NCBI GenBank assembly: GCA_033980235.1
Contig: CM067067.1
Span: 18,047,239 to 18,111,238 of the forward strand
Length of the DNA: 64,000 nt
Direction: 5' to 3'
Source: Diadema setosum
Taxonomy: Eukaryota > Echinodermata > Echinoidea > Diadematoida > Diadematidae
Positions 1-30,300 of this stretch are shown here, one piece after another. The position numbers were made by a program, and so were the translations under genes. Position 1 is the first letter of the stretch. Every line of letters starts with the position of its first letter. The notes under the pieces were generated by a model. That model did not search any database. It was not told the origin of the DNA and saw only the letters and a program-made list of their open reading frames with translations.

Positions 1-629
1 TGGGCAGCGACTGGTATCATAACCAAAGAGGTATACCCACTGCCTACTACATTATACTACAACCTCTTTGAAGATGACCAGCGTGAGTATAGGGCATGAT
101 GATATAGTATAGTCAAACCTGCTTTCGTGACCACATGTTTATGAAGACCAAGTGTTCATTGAAATGTATTCGACACCAAATTCAAGTTGCCTTTAATAAG
201 TAGACTAAATTTTCCTCACCTGAGAAAGTTATGGATACGTAAATGTCCACGCATGTATTCATCGAATTGTAATAATTTGTCCAATATCTCATGTAGAAAT
301 ATCATATAGATATGAGGTCAGGTGATGTCATATAGGGCACCTACTCAAAATTCTTCTATTGACTTTTGCAAAATGATATCACAACTATAATCTAGATGCC
401 AAGATTTTAGGTATTTCACACAATCTTCTGTCTCTTTAGCTCTCTGTCTCCCCCTCTGTATTGCTCGACCCCCCTCTCTCTATATCTGTATTATTCTGAG
501 TATAGTTATGTATAGTCATACATATTTACATAGCTATGAAAATATTGCAGAATAAAAGTATCGTTGAAACGTGCACTGTCCAAGTCAATGAAACACTTTT
601 TTTTTTCTTCTCCCACATCCATTACAAAG

Positions 630-2016
630 TCAAATTCACGTACATCTGTAACCTTCAAGCATGGCGGTGACAGCGTGAGTTACGAGTTGACCGACATTGT
701 CCAGGCGCTATCCGAGATTGACCATCGTGGAGAGGGTGTGGTCAGTGAGGTCAAGGAAGAGAAGAGTCAACCAGGATCGGGGGCAATGGCTCTTGTTCCC
801 CTTCAAGTGAAGACCGACACCAGGTCGCAGTTTGAGGTATAGAGACTCAAAGAACTTTACGTTTTTGTGTTTTCAATAACTGAAAGTAAGTCCTGTATGT
901 TATATTACAGATGCATATACTTTTATGTCAGACTTCCCCTTTAAAGAAAAGAAAGTATCAATGTATAATATTGTAAGAGTGCTGGTGTTGGTAGCGTGGT
1001 GTGCACTCTCAACTATAGTATACGATGTCAAGCCACAGTCGAACATTAGTTAATGCAGGAGACAAGGTGGTGGTTCCAAGACATACAATTTAGTTTATTA
1101 GATATAATGATCAGGAATTCCAGAATGGTGCATAATACTGACGAGGGAATATTGTTGGTAGTATATATAAAGAATACTGTTCCACTCCTTCTTGGCACAT
1201 GACCGAACAGAGTCGGGGCCGGAGTAAGATTGATTCCTCAACTCAGAAGCATCAGATATATAGGGACATGGATAGAAGTTAAGAGATTAGTAGGAGAGGG
1301 TCTATGATGTGGAGATTATAGGTTCATTGAACAGTACTGTGTAAGGGACTGGCGGTGGGAATTGTAAACACAGTTAGTCTGAATTTACTTAAACTTGATT
1401 GAGTACAAAGGGAAGGATTAACTATTGAGTAGAGATTAACCAAAGTAATAACAAAGATGGTTGGGTTCTGAATGGAAGTTTCATTGGAGGTTTGATGGTC
1501 TTGTTAATAAAAGGATATGAGACTATAAAGCTGGGAAGTGTACATAGGGTTTTGGATTGGACTGGTCGTATATTTAGACAGTATAATTGGGGCAGGAAAT
1601 GGGGATAAATTCTTAACTTGGTCAATCAAGAGACACTTATAAATTACATGAGGTTTGTTCTGTTTTAGGGTATAAACTCCCCATTTCTCCATCTTACAAT
1701 ATTATTGAAACCCAGTTGTCTTTTTGTCATGTTTTGTTTTGTTATGTTTTGTTTTGTTTTGTTTGTTTTGTGTTTTTTGTGTTTTTTGTTTTTGTTTTTG
1801 TTTTTGTTTTTGTTATAAGTGTGTGTGTGTGTTTTTTGTGTATGTAATTTATCGTCTCACATAACCCTTTTTTATCCTTCCTTTCCACCCCCTCCCTTCA
1901 TTCCTACTCTTGTTTTATGTACATAATCTCCCTTCACCCATTACACATAGCCTCCCTTGTCTATTCCCTGTTTCCGTTTGGAATTGTGTACCTTTTGTTA
2001 TTTTTTTCCCCACTAC

Positions 2017-2051
<35 letters not shown>

Positions 2052-5000
2052 ATGTATTTTTTTTCCACCTTTTATTCCTGAGGGACCTTGTCTCACAAGC
2101 TATGCTTCACTAAGGTCTCCTCGTTTGCCTTTCTCAAAATATTTGTTACCCTTTCTTTATCATTTCTGGTATGTAATCATATACCTATGTATTTTTGCAT
2201 AAATTTTAGTATTAGTTGTTGTTGTTCCTATACATTCTTGAAAGAAAGTGTCAATATTGTTATGTTATTGTTATGTTGCCTATTGTTGGAAGAAAGACAA
2301 ATGAATAAATAAACTTGAAACTTGAAACTTGAAACTTGTTTTTTTTTTTTCTGCTCATTGATTAGACATTAAATTTTATACCAAAGTTTAATTTGCGGTT
2401 TTTTTTTTTTCCTGAGTGAGGCATGCTGATGATTACTTTTGAACTGCTTTCTGACTTGTGGATTAGTTCCTTATGAAATAATCCACATAGCCTGTGATAA
2501 CAAAACTCTTTAAAAAAAAAGTGTCATTTATTGCGAAAGTATAACTATAATCCTTCATTTGAATTTTCATGTTTTATATTTTGTCCCAATTCGATAAATA
2601 AACATATATGACTTTTGCTATTACAGTGACACTAAATCAGTCATCTGAATTTGATTCCTGCTGTATGTACGAGACGAACTCGAAACGTCAGTAACTTCTT
2701 GGGCGTTTCTGCTACAAAGTACAATGAAATTTGCTGAGGTTTTGGATACTATGTAAAGTTTTTCGTTTGTTTGTCTTACCATTATGCTATCAACGACAGC
2801 TCTATCCACACGCGGTCTTCCGCGTCGCTGACGTGATCGTATGGGACTTTCCCCCTGCTGCCGTTCACACCGTCATGCAAACCGACCATAACTTTTTACA
2901 CCTGGTAACACATAACAACCATCCACGCCGACTGGCAGAAAGAAAGACCTGCGAGTACCGGGGATCCCGTGCGCTTGTCATTAGCAACATGCATGTCCCA
3001 TGCCTATTGGGACGATGGCGTCCAGTGATCAACATCGGCTCTTGGAGGTCAGCAAGACGCAGCAGCGGTCGTCGTTACAACGCTCGTTTCGAAAGGCGCT
3101 TCACCTCGCACAAAATCTTTGAGCCACGACGACAGGTTTGTATTTGATACACCTGATATCGGATGATGTTACCGTTCATTGATTAGATACCATTACTGCA
3201 TATTATTATGCAATATGTAGTTCTGACTCCTTCTGCCCAACTCCTGATTTAAAACACAGGTCAGTGCATGAGAAGCTGTAGGTGTTCATTGACTGCAGTC
3301 CTCTTTCCTGTTGAGTTGACGTGTTTTTATTCCGAATCGGAAACATCGCGCACTCCAGTCCCTTTAAGTCATAAGTATTCATGATATATTTCTATATTTA
3401 CTTTTCGAACAGTAATCGTTGACCACACTTGCATGCCCTATCGATTAGATGACAAAGCTTTTCGTCTTTTTTTCGCACACGTATTTTAAACAATGATTTA
3501 GAGAAAATCATAGCTTTATCTAAGTAAAAAGAATACCACAAAACAGTTACCGGTATTCTTGCGTGTAAACTTCAAAATCACACTAGGTTGCCCAAACTTC
3601 GCGATCTTAAACTTTCCGATCTTTTTGCCAGTCTGACCGCGCCTAGTATTTTTTGTTTGTTTGTTTTATAAAGGACAGTGAATATCATTTAAATTTCATC
3701 ATAAGACCATACCATTGTTCACTATTTCATCAAAAATTGAATGTGCTGTTATTTACATGTATTATTATTATCACTGTAAGGCTGTGATTTTCTTTTTGCT
3801 TTCACGTTTGTCCCAGTTTACTGGTCAGGGGTCAAGAGGTCAAAGATGTCCTCCTGGGGAGAGGCGCTTCTCCTTCTTCTTTTGGACGAGGAGAACTGAC
3901 GAAGATCAAAGTCTAGGAAAATTGGCTACCCTGACCAGGTTCTTTAAAGGTAGAGTTCGATTTACCGACGACAAGGTTCAACAGTCAGTGAACAGCGTTA
4001 ACGTCTATCTGGAGTCCTGGAGCAACGACCAGGGACACAGTGAATACGTGATGACGACGACGTCGAGGTCAGCTGGAGCACGACCTCGAGTGGTCATATC
4101 AGAAGGTCCTCCTCGATCCCAGCCGAAATCCCGCAGCTTCACCAGTTTCCATCATGATCGCCCGGTCTTCCGCGCCGAGTGGAGGGAGAGGTCTGTTGCT
4201 TATGTGGAGGAACCCCGTCCTCCGGCGAATAATAACCCGACATCGTCACACTCGACATCATCATCGTCATCATCATCATCACCACCTTGCATGATCCCTG
4301 TCTGGCGAGACATTGTCAACATCATCAGGTTCCCATGGAGACCGTTTTTCTCGCGGGAGCTGGGAGATCCCTATGCCGTGACCCGAGGAGGAAGAGAATA
4401 TCTGGCAGACATGCAAAGACAAGGACCAACAATCGTCGACATCACAAACGGGTATTGCGATGTAAGTGTAGGCCTACGCGTGTAAGAGAAGGCCTCAACA
4501 TTACGTATTAAGGGTTTTAAGGGTATCTAGTTACGTATACATGTATGGCATTCCGGGTAATAACTCATTCTCCTGGCAACTTGTCCATTAATACGTTAAA
4601 GTCGTGACCCATCAATGTTCGTCGTTGTAATTGTGGGTTCTGTCCATAAGCGCCATGCAACCTGTCTCTCTTACCAGTCTCCTTTTCGCTTTCCTTTTAT
4701 TCTTTCGGCAAACCGATACGCATCTGAAGTTTCTGAATGTTCCAATGGACTTCTTGATATTAAACTAAATTTTCAGAAACTTATACTGAACAGCAACAGG
4801 TTTACACTTCCGTTTGATTCCAATCTCAGACTGCAGATCACACTACCGGCGGATCACGTGGCTCCGACCCGGAAGCACCCGAAACTCCAGGCGAAGAATC
4901 AGTTGTGTCGTACTTTGACACTCTCGAACTTGAGCTCACACTATTCCAGCGATTTTCCATCGGCGTGGAATTTCACAACTACGGGGAGCCCTTGGAGGTG

Positions 5001-5111
5001 GACGGGCCGTGGTCCGCAGTCAAGACGGCCGGCTGGCTGTTCTTTGGATATCTTAACGCCTGTCGAAAATCCTGGAGAACTGGCAATTCTCAACAAAATA
5101 ACCAAACCTAG
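630..5111 (+). CDS. Unrecognised gene, last four exons (partial at 5' end)
   Basis: I do not recognise the product. Four coding blocks join in one frame with phase-0 junctions throughout: 630-836 (acceptor after a pyrimidine tract; an alternative acceptor would start at 660), 2800-3135, 3817-4461 (alternative start 3829) and 4830-5111, ending in TAG. Donors are GTATAG, GTTTGT and GTAAGT. About 489 residues are visible. Exon 2 is rich in Arg and His. Exon 3 is basic, with a Ser-rich low-complexity linker of about 16 residues before a Trp/Arg/Pro-rich stretch. The last exon is acidic at first, then ends in an aromatic segment containing EVDGPWSAVKTAGWLFFGYL. No signal peptide, clear membrane span or catalytic motif is visible. 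GC content in these blocks is well above the flanking DNA, which supports coding. Upstream exons lie left of the window. Exon borders are inferred from splice consensus only. Confidence 0.55.
837..2799 (+). other. Intron of the first gene with a LINE-like tail
   Basis: This AT-rich intron has no coding signal that I can support. It holds TTTTG-rich low complexity (about 1735-1815), a (TA)n run (about 2019-2047), and a short tandem tail of the unit CTTGAAA at about 2311-2338, preceded by AATAAATAAA. A short tandem tail after a polyadenylation-like signal resembles the 3' end of some non-LTR retrotransposons, but no reverse-transcriptase reading frame is visible, so this is only a suggestion. 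Confidence 0.35.
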
Positions 5112-6850
5112 CTTATTAATCAATATCCAGCTTAATCACTACTGCCGCTTTACCATGTAATAGCCTTAACCATTCACTAGCCTAACGTTGGCATATCTCA
5201 GCATAATTAGTATGGGATTACTGTATCCATTGTTGACACTATGCCAGTATCAAATCGATGCACAATCACAGAATGTCTTTCAGGGGGTGTTCAGCAAGGG
5301 GTCCAAGTCTTTTGTTCATTTCAAACGGCCTGTTTTCAGGTCTTCAGCTTTACGTGCACACAGCTCGTGCATCATTCACTTGTGCGCCCGGCATCTCATC
5401 GGTAGCAAGCACTCTGGCCGGAACTCCCGATACGCCGTCCTGTTGCTGGCCTAGACCCAGTGCAAATGCAGCTACATGTACCTCGGTATTTTATCATCTG
5501 CCTAGGTGTGTTTCACAGCGATTCCAGCGGTGCTCGGTGGTGACCCTGCGGTTGTGATCATAATTTGGGCAAATGGGTGGATGATGAAGTTACGATGGCT
5601 TCAAATTTATTGTTGCCGTCAATTCTCTTTAAGGCTGTTGCGGAAGTGGGATTACACAGCAGCCGACATTTTCCCGCTGTTGTAGTTAGATATATTGTAG
5701 AAATGTTTATTATATATGTTTAAGTAAGTAATGTAGTTGTAAGAAGTATATTTTGATTATGATGTCATGCTTTTTGTATATATACTTGTTATGTTTAGAG
5801 TAAGGCTATTTATTGACGCATATTTCATGTTACAAATTTCATTTTGATGTGTATTATTTTAAGTTACAGTGCTCAGTACTCGGCTGTTGTGTAGTCCCGC
5901 CTACGCAGCACTTGAGTCTGTATTAACAAACCTGGATGAAGATCATGGGTAAGAGAGGGTTGATGGCAGCATTTTTTTCAGGTCTGAAATAGCTTTAAAA
6001 TTCACTCATTTGTACAAAATGTGGTCACGGAGGAAGGGTCATCTCGGACACTCGGAATCACTGTGAAGCCAACCCGTCCTCAGTGGACTTAGCAGCATGG
6101 ACCACTGGATCTGAGCCAACGGCTCGGCAGCGTCCCGAGAAGTTTTTGCCGTAGCGCCCTCTGCCGCGGAGATGCCGGTCGCATTGTGTGAATGACGTGC
6201 GTGCTACGTGGGCGTACAGTTGACAATCCGATTTCAAGCTAACTGGAATGTTTCAAAGGAGCAGGCTTCATGTTGGACATCCCCTGATCGCGCTCTGTGA
6301 TTCTGTGTCCATTTGATTACTGGTCTAGTGACTACAGTGAATACATTTTCAAAAAACAAAACCAAAAAAAAAAAAAAAACACCTCCACAACAAAACCAAA
6401 ACAAAACATAACAAACAGAAAACCAACCAACCAACCAACCAACCAACCAAAAAAAAAAATAAAAAAAAATAAAATAATAATAATAATAATAAAAACAATC
6501 GACAAAATACTTTAAAAATTACAAGCTCAAATTATGATCATAATTGCTAAAGCACATTTAAATGTGTTTGCAATATACAAGAAAGGCACAGCTATGCTTT
6601 TTGCTACAAACATATTATGCATGATGTGAAAAAAAATACTTTTGATTCAGAATCAAATGAATGATTATGTGCAACTGATAGAGAATCTAGATGGAAGAAT
6701 TCCATGAATTTGAATGAATTATTATGTGGCAATAAAGAGCTATAGACGGCGAATATCCACTCAGCCGACTTGCTTCACTGACATATATTTCCATTGTACC
6801 TGAAGTTCAAGGCTACCAGTGTTAAGATGACTTCTGCCACAAGATTACCT
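5112..6850. other. Intergenic / 3' flank of the first gene
   Basis: No gene is supported here. The 3' untranslated region of the first gene probably lies just after 5111, but I cannot place a polyadenylation site. Simple repeats include an A-rich block with (CCAA)n at about 6420-6450 and (TAA)n at about 6475-6492. Confidence 0.5.
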
Positions 6851-6854
6851 TTAA

Positions 6855-7201
6855 AGGGGATGGCTAGTAACTGATCAATGGGAATCAGTGGGAATGCTGG
6901 GGGATGATTGTTCCAATTCTTGTGGGATTCATTTAAGAGTACATTATATATCTATTGTTGTGTGAAAATTATTTGCTTCAGAACAGTCTCATATTCAAGT
7001 AACGTGCAGTTTAATGCCCCATCACTGTACAGGCATGCTAACCTGGAAACATTTAACTGCACATTACTTGAATATGAGACCATTCTGAAGCAAACAATTT
7101 TCACACAACAATAGATATATAATGTACTCTTAAATGAATCCCACAAGAATTGGAACAATCATCCCCCAGCATTCCCACTGATTAGTTACTAGCCATCCCC
7201 T
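6855..7201. mobile_element. Near-perfect palindromic MITE with TTAA target duplication
   Basis: The 347-bp unit begins AGGGGATGGCTAGTAACT and ends with its reverse complement. It is flanked by TTAA at 6851-6854 and 7202-7205. The two arms (about 150 bp each) are almost identical, with a short centre near 7010-7055, so the transcript would fold into a long hairpin. A TTAA target is typical of Kolobok and piggyBac DNA transposons. The element has no coding capacity. Two short reading frames on opposite strands here are mirror images of each other and are not genes. Confidence 0.85.
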
Positions 7202-7205
7202 TTAA

Positions 7206-8951
7206 GGACTTGAAGAGTTAAAAGTATTTATTGCTTCAGAGACTGTCAACAAAACCTAACCAGTCAAATCTGCCACTTTCATATGAGCACAACAGACACA
7301 CACATGACGACCAAACACACATATGCACAAAACCCTGTGAAACTAACAATGTTCTGAGTGCACTACACGCTTCATCAAAATCAGCAATGTGAAGAAACAA
7401 AACACAAACAACCCATACACACACAAAAGGATAATGAAACACATTAATTGCTTCCACAACGCTAAATGGTGGTAAAATATACATGTACCTTTTTGCAGGA
7501 TGTTATTTATTGTTTGTTTCTCATGGAAGTATGAGAGTTGATCCCGATCTTTGCACAAATGTGTATGCAAATATAATTGTCCACTCATATCGCAACTGTA
7601 GGTGACAGTGCTGGGAAATTGTACCATGTCAAATGGCAGAGACAGTAGCTAAGCACACAAGCTTTTCTGTGCCCCTTGAAATTTGTTAAAGGACAAAAAT
7701 GAAAATACTGAATACAAGATTTAGAAGGTTTCCTAGCACACATTCAACGAACAAAACATGTGCTCAGTCTATGAGACTGAACAACATCAGCCTTTCATTT
7801 ACTACAAGGTGGTACAGTACTCCGTGACAACATCACTTTTCATTTCAGTGCTTACCGACATATCTATGAAACCTGTGCATTTAGTAATAACTAAGCGTGA
7901 TTATTCTGCTTAACATGATTATGCATGGGCATGTGCTCTTGAACACTGAAAATACCATACAGGTGGGATGGGGCACAGAACTTGGGGGGGGGGGGGGGGA
8001 AATCAATGAACCATCATACCTTCTGGCTTGCAGCCACCCCCCCCCCCCCCCACAACAAAATGTTTGCAGCCGACCAAGCCCTAATTGCAGTCACCACTAC
8101 AACAGCTACATGCATTTATGCTCATACCTGATTTGATTGTCGAGTTGCCATTGCTACGGTACGGTAACCAAAATCGCTTCAGAGCCCACTAGAAGTGCAG
8201 CACTATTTCAAAGCGAACCCTAGACACTGCTTCTTGGAAGCATAATCATAACTGATAATAAAAACAGCAATCCAATTCCTGAAGTGACATAAAATGTTAT
8301 ACAGTGTATATGCATTTTAATTCAGAATCAACACCTTTAAGATGATTTTTTTTTCCTCACACCTTGGTCAGGTCAAAACATTTTTTTCCCTTCTCTGAGG
8401 GTTACAAATTATCAATATTGTTCAACGATGACATTGTTGGGATGGATACACAAGAGAAATTGCACATAACAATATATCTTGATATATCATGACATATAGT
8501 GGCTGGAAGCAACGATATTATGGGAAAATTTGCGACAACAGGACCCAGATTCATTTTTTTTTGCAGCGTCTCATAGTATTGTCCGCTTACTACCTGAATA
8601 TTTTACCATGATTCCTCAAAAGCTTCTTTCGCATGAACAGATCACAACAAAAATATACAGACATAAATGTAAATGCAAATTTTGCATTTCACTCTCACCT
8701 AATCAGCAAAGTCATCACAAACAAAATGAGAAAAGAGGGAAAGAGAGAGAACAAAAAAAGAAGAAAGCAAGACACCAATATTCCACACCTTACACTTCGT
8801 TGAAGGATAAGCCCCAAGTGTTTTAACACAAATGGGTACTTCCATAGCTACATCTGTCCTTATACCACATCTTTAGCATTGAATGCTAGAAGTAAGAATG
8901 GTTGGGCCGGGCATGGATACAGCGTCGCCCCGGGAAAAGAAAACTTTGCGA
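7206..8951. other. Intergenic, 3' flank of FAH
   Basis: No gene is supported. A G16 run (about 7984-7999) and a C-run (about 8037-8050) stand 40 bp apart in opposite strand sense. The 3' untranslated region of FAH should lie immediately below 8952, but its end cannot be fixed from the sequence alone. Confidence 0.5.
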
Positions 8952-26378
<17,427 letters not shown>

Positions 26379-26619
26379 TATTATGGTGATCACGGTTGAT
26401 GTACACGCGTCTAGCTTTTCAAGAAGAGTAAAGGTGAGACCCTAAACTATGATGTGGTGCGAAAGTGTGAGATAGGTGGAATATTACTCGTGGGACGATC
26501 AGCAGCGGATTGGAGCCAGACGGACGTATAGCAGTACAAATGTACGGCCTAAGTGAGCGGATAGATCGTGCGAGCGAGGCACGCGAAGTCTGCAGCTAGC
26601 TGCGTGCATGGAGGTTCCT

Positions 26620-26729
26620 GGACAACTCGACCGCGGGATAAGTCGTCCCTGGACAACTCGTCCTTACCCCTGGACAGCTCGACCGGGTCGAGTTGTCCAG
26701 GGGCGGGTTTGCGATTGGACAACTCGACC
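26620..26729. repeat. Subterminal cluster of a 13-bp motif, left end of the composite
   Basis: GGACAACTCGACC or one-base variants occur at 26620, 26651, 26672 and 26717, plus an inverted copy at 26686-26698 that forms a perfect hairpin core with its neighbour. The mirror cluster is at about 43628-43743. Repeated subterminal words near transposon ends are usually transposase-binding sites; here that role is inferred. Confidence 0.75.
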
Positions 26730-26959
26730 CAACTTTATTTGTGCCTGATTTTTACAGAATGGAACACATTTTTGTCATAATATTGACATAGGTTAGTGAA
26801 ATGATGTATGAAAAAAATGTTTTATCGCATTTTAAGGCAATTCCTTTTTATTTTCTGATGCTGCGAAGCAATATTTAACGGTATCTTCTCTGCTCTGAGA
26901 GTCTCGGTGACCGAGCTTTTTCTTGTGACGAAAGTTTGCATGGTAAGGTGAAATTTGTT

Positions 26960-27440
26960 GAGAAATTTCCATTAAATGCTTTCCACCAGCAATAAAATAT
27001 GGTATTTTACATAGGTACATGTGTTTTCTATCCTTGGTGACATTTTCATGGGCAGAGGAATCGTTTTAGTATGAAAAATGAAACAAATGTCTACAGTATG
27101 TCGAATCGTCTTCGTTCGTACTTGTTCGGTTTCCATATCGCAGGACGCGCGCCGTGCTGCTAGCTGCTGAGAGGCTCGGCTGGGCGTGGCGCTCGCCCAC
27201 TGGCCACCGGACCCCCTCTCTCACGTGCACCGATACCAGCACAACTTGTGACGACAGCCTGTTTGGTAAGGTGAAATTTGTTGAGAAATTTCCTTTAGAT
27301 GCGAATAACCAGCAATGAAATATAGTATTTCATATAAGTACATGTATTTTATATCCTTGGTGACATTTATAGGGGTAAATGAATCATTTCAGTAAGAAAA
27401 ATGAAACAAATCCTATGTCGAATCGTCTTCGTTCGGTTTC
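26960..27440. repeat. Tandem ~310-bp repeat within the arm
   Basis: The block starting GGTAAGGTGAAATTTGTTGA at about 26942 recurs at about 27260. Each copy is followed by CCTTGGTGACATTT, AAATGAAACAAAT and TCGAATCGTCTTCGTTCG in the same order. The right arm (about 42940-43440) has the same two-unit structure inverted, so the tandem duplication predates the arm duplication. Confidence 0.7.
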
Positions 27441-30160
27441 CACACCGCGGCACGCTGCTCTCGAGAGTGGCGCACGCAACCACCGATACCGGCCCGCGGG
27501 CTGTAGGGCTGGCAGTCGTGCAGCTCGATGGGTGGAGCGAGCTGTGTCGCTGCGTAGCTACGAAGTCGACCGTGATTTTTTTCTTCGACATTTGAACTAA
27601 ATTCCAGTCAATGAAACTATTTCATACCTCTCTTTTAACTTTGAACGATGTTATACTGACTAAATGGTTTGAAAAGTGTCTGAAATTTCACCGGAACTGT
27701 ATTGATTCGTAAAAGTCATCAACAACATGACAACCAGTCTTTATATCATGCAAGCCCAAATTCTCCGCACTACCACTGCCATACGCTACCCACAAGCTAT
27801 GGAGACAGTACTGTGGGGACCAGTACTGTACTGTCAACAAATAATGGGGGAAAAAGGATGGTGACAAGAAAGGAAATAAAATTTCTCACTCCTTTTCTTT
27901 TACTTTTTTTGTGGTTTGTTTATTTCTGTTTTTGCCAAAAAAAAAAAGGAGAGTTGCTCTGCATGTCCTGCATTCATAAAAAAGAAGAAAAAGAAAAGAA
28001 AAGGGTGTACATGAGGAACTGGCTGTCTTAGCTTGTCTGAAAACTTCAAATGTATGTGTATTAATCCTCTATTTTTTTTTTCTATGCACTTCTTTCTCGG
28101 TCTTTGCAGAAGATATTATTTTTTGGGGAAAAATGCCTGTTACTTACACTTATAAAACACTTGTAAGTTATTTTTTACCAGTAATTTCTGACAGTGCTTT
28201 TCTGAAGTTGATGATATGATCTGAACAAATCCTTTTTAAGAAAAAAGGGGGAATGAAAGGGGGGGGGGGGGGGGGGGGTATCCACGGCCTTTTATTTATC
28301 AGGGCATAAACAAAGGTGCATTTTAATTCCATCTTGTCTTATTTTATGTCCCAGTTTGATGTGAGTTCATCAATCTACTTATCTGGTATCTAGATATTAT
28401 AATTTGTTGTTGCCATGGCAATACAGTTTCTCCCACTGATGGAAATGTGTCTTTCTCTTTTTCTGGCTAATGCAAACAGGACTCCACAGCTGGGATCAGT
28501 TGCAGGTGCAAGGTGGTTAGCAGTGCATCAAAAAGGGACCCCCCCCCCCCCCATGGATTCCTGGTGCATTTTTTTTTTTTTTTTTTTTTTTTTGGTCTCA
28601 TCAGCAATGGCCAATACAATTCTAATTATGGTCATAATTAGATATTTCTATACGGTAACATAGCATACAAAACTGTGCTAACCCCATTCATTTTATTGCA
28701 AGAAAGTGTTTCTATGGAGCTGATAATAACAAACTGGCAACCGATGATCATGGCATAAAGGTGAATTCACCAAACTTTTTAGGTGACACTGATTAAGATG
28801 ATGACTCGATCCCTTCACGCAGCAAATCGTCACTGCAAACCATTAGGGTCAGGGTAAATAAACAAATGCATAACATAGATTAATTCAAAAGGGCTCGTAC
28901 AATCAGAGACATTTCCTCCACTTTTTTTTCAATGACTTTGGTCTTCAGTTTTAATAATAATAATAATAGTAATACACTACATTTATAAGGCGCTTAATAC
29001 GGATGTTTCTGAGCGCACAGTTTACCGGGAAAATTAATATTTTGACCAAAATAATACCAAAATACCAAAAATGCAAATACAAAAATATCCAAGAAGAAAA
29101 GATACAGGGTATAAATGCGATGAGTACGCCTACTGAAAAATCAAAATCAGTGTGCACCTCCATCGACCAGCCCACAACATTCCAAAGGGCTACTAGTAGG
29201 GAGGTGCTATAAGAGCAAACTGAACAACTGGGCTACAGTTGGACATTTTTTTTTGTGATAGGTAACATAATAAATTGTATCAACCTTCCCGCCACCACCA
29301 CCTCATCTCTCTTTCCAGGATCTCTCTCTTGTCAGGGTCTCTTGTATCTCTATCTCCCCTTCAAATCCCCCAGTTACAGATTAAAATAGTTTTGAATACC
29401 AATTCTGTGAGTTATAACTACACTTGTATCTCCTTTTGGATGTCAGGTAGTCAAATCACATTCATAAAGTTGCAATCTTTACATTACCGGTATACATGAT
29501 TGAGGATTATTTGGTTTTTTTTCTGTAATGTTCCCATTGTTCAGCCATTTCCCTCCTTTTGTGTGTGTGTGTGAGTGTGTATGCAATATGAACTTAAATG
29601 AGGAATAAAGATAGTAAAGACAATGAGTCTGTCATGTTTGACATTTTTTTTTTTTTTTTTGGGGGGGGCAACATGACTGATTATTTAAATGCTCACATGA
29701 TATTTCTTTGCTACTAAAAGACATTTTGTGGCATACACATACATGTGCATGCACAAATGAAAAAAAAAAAAGATACTGTGACATCATAACTTGACCAAAA
29801 ATTTACCATCTATTTTCAGCCTTCTTATAGTTAGTTTTCTAAGAGTACTGATTGTTTTTTAATTTCATTTGTAGAATTCCAACTACCTATATTGAACATT
29901 TTGTCCCATCTTCATAATTTATCTTCAACAATGTTATCAAACTATAATATAGACCAATGCACTTTATTCTCATCAGATTGTGTTATGTTAGCAATTGTCT
30001 GTGAAAACAAACAACCATATAGGCCCTATGGGTTAGAAATGTGAAATTGCTCATGTTATAAAAAAAAGCTTGTGTGTTTGTCCTATAGGTATCATAAAAT
30101 GAAATGTTTTCCTGTTTCTACGACATACTCCTATATGTACATGCACACATTGTTTTTTAA

Positions 30161-30197
<37 letters not shown>

Positions 30198-30201
<4 letters not shown>

Positions 30202-30300
30202 CTGAAAACTGCTTATCCAATTGTGGAGGGCCAGTGGTGTAAAATTGCGTCAAAAGGGGACTGAGCTTTCGATCCTAGCAGAATCTTTGTCAGAGACAAA
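30198..30300 (-). repeat. Penelope-like terminal segment with degenerate hammerhead-like core
   Basis: On the minus strand, CTGACAAAGATTCTGCTAGG is followed by ATCGAAAGCTCAGTCCCC. This reads as CTGA, a 5-bp stem (GATTC pairing with GGATC, loop TGCTA), then GAAA, the order seen in hammerhead ribozymes of Penelope-like retroelement terminal repeats. The downstream CCTCCACAATTGGATAAGC also resembles such termini. The conserved G of the CUGANGA core is A here, so activity is doubtful. No reverse transcriptase is nearby. The family assignment is from recall of the motif. Confidence 0.4.

Noticed and set aside
960..1900. Possible decayed LINE reverse transcriptase upstream of the CTTGAAA tail
   Set aside because: No reading frame with reverse-transcriptase motifs on either strand; only the tail is suggestive.
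6908..7158. Overlapping short reading frames on opposite strands with near-identical products
   Set aside because: They are the two arms of the palindromic MITE read in both directions, not genes.
27367..27600. Arg-rich reading frames repeated at 42735-42978
   Set aside because: They are inverted copies within the composite's arms, contain no known motif, and conservation follows the repeat rather than a frame.
28951..29212. Reading frames around the TAA repeat, considered as a small membrane protein
   Set aside because: The hydrophobic stretch and poly-Tyr tail come from AT-rich repeat sequence; the region looks like a retroposon tail.
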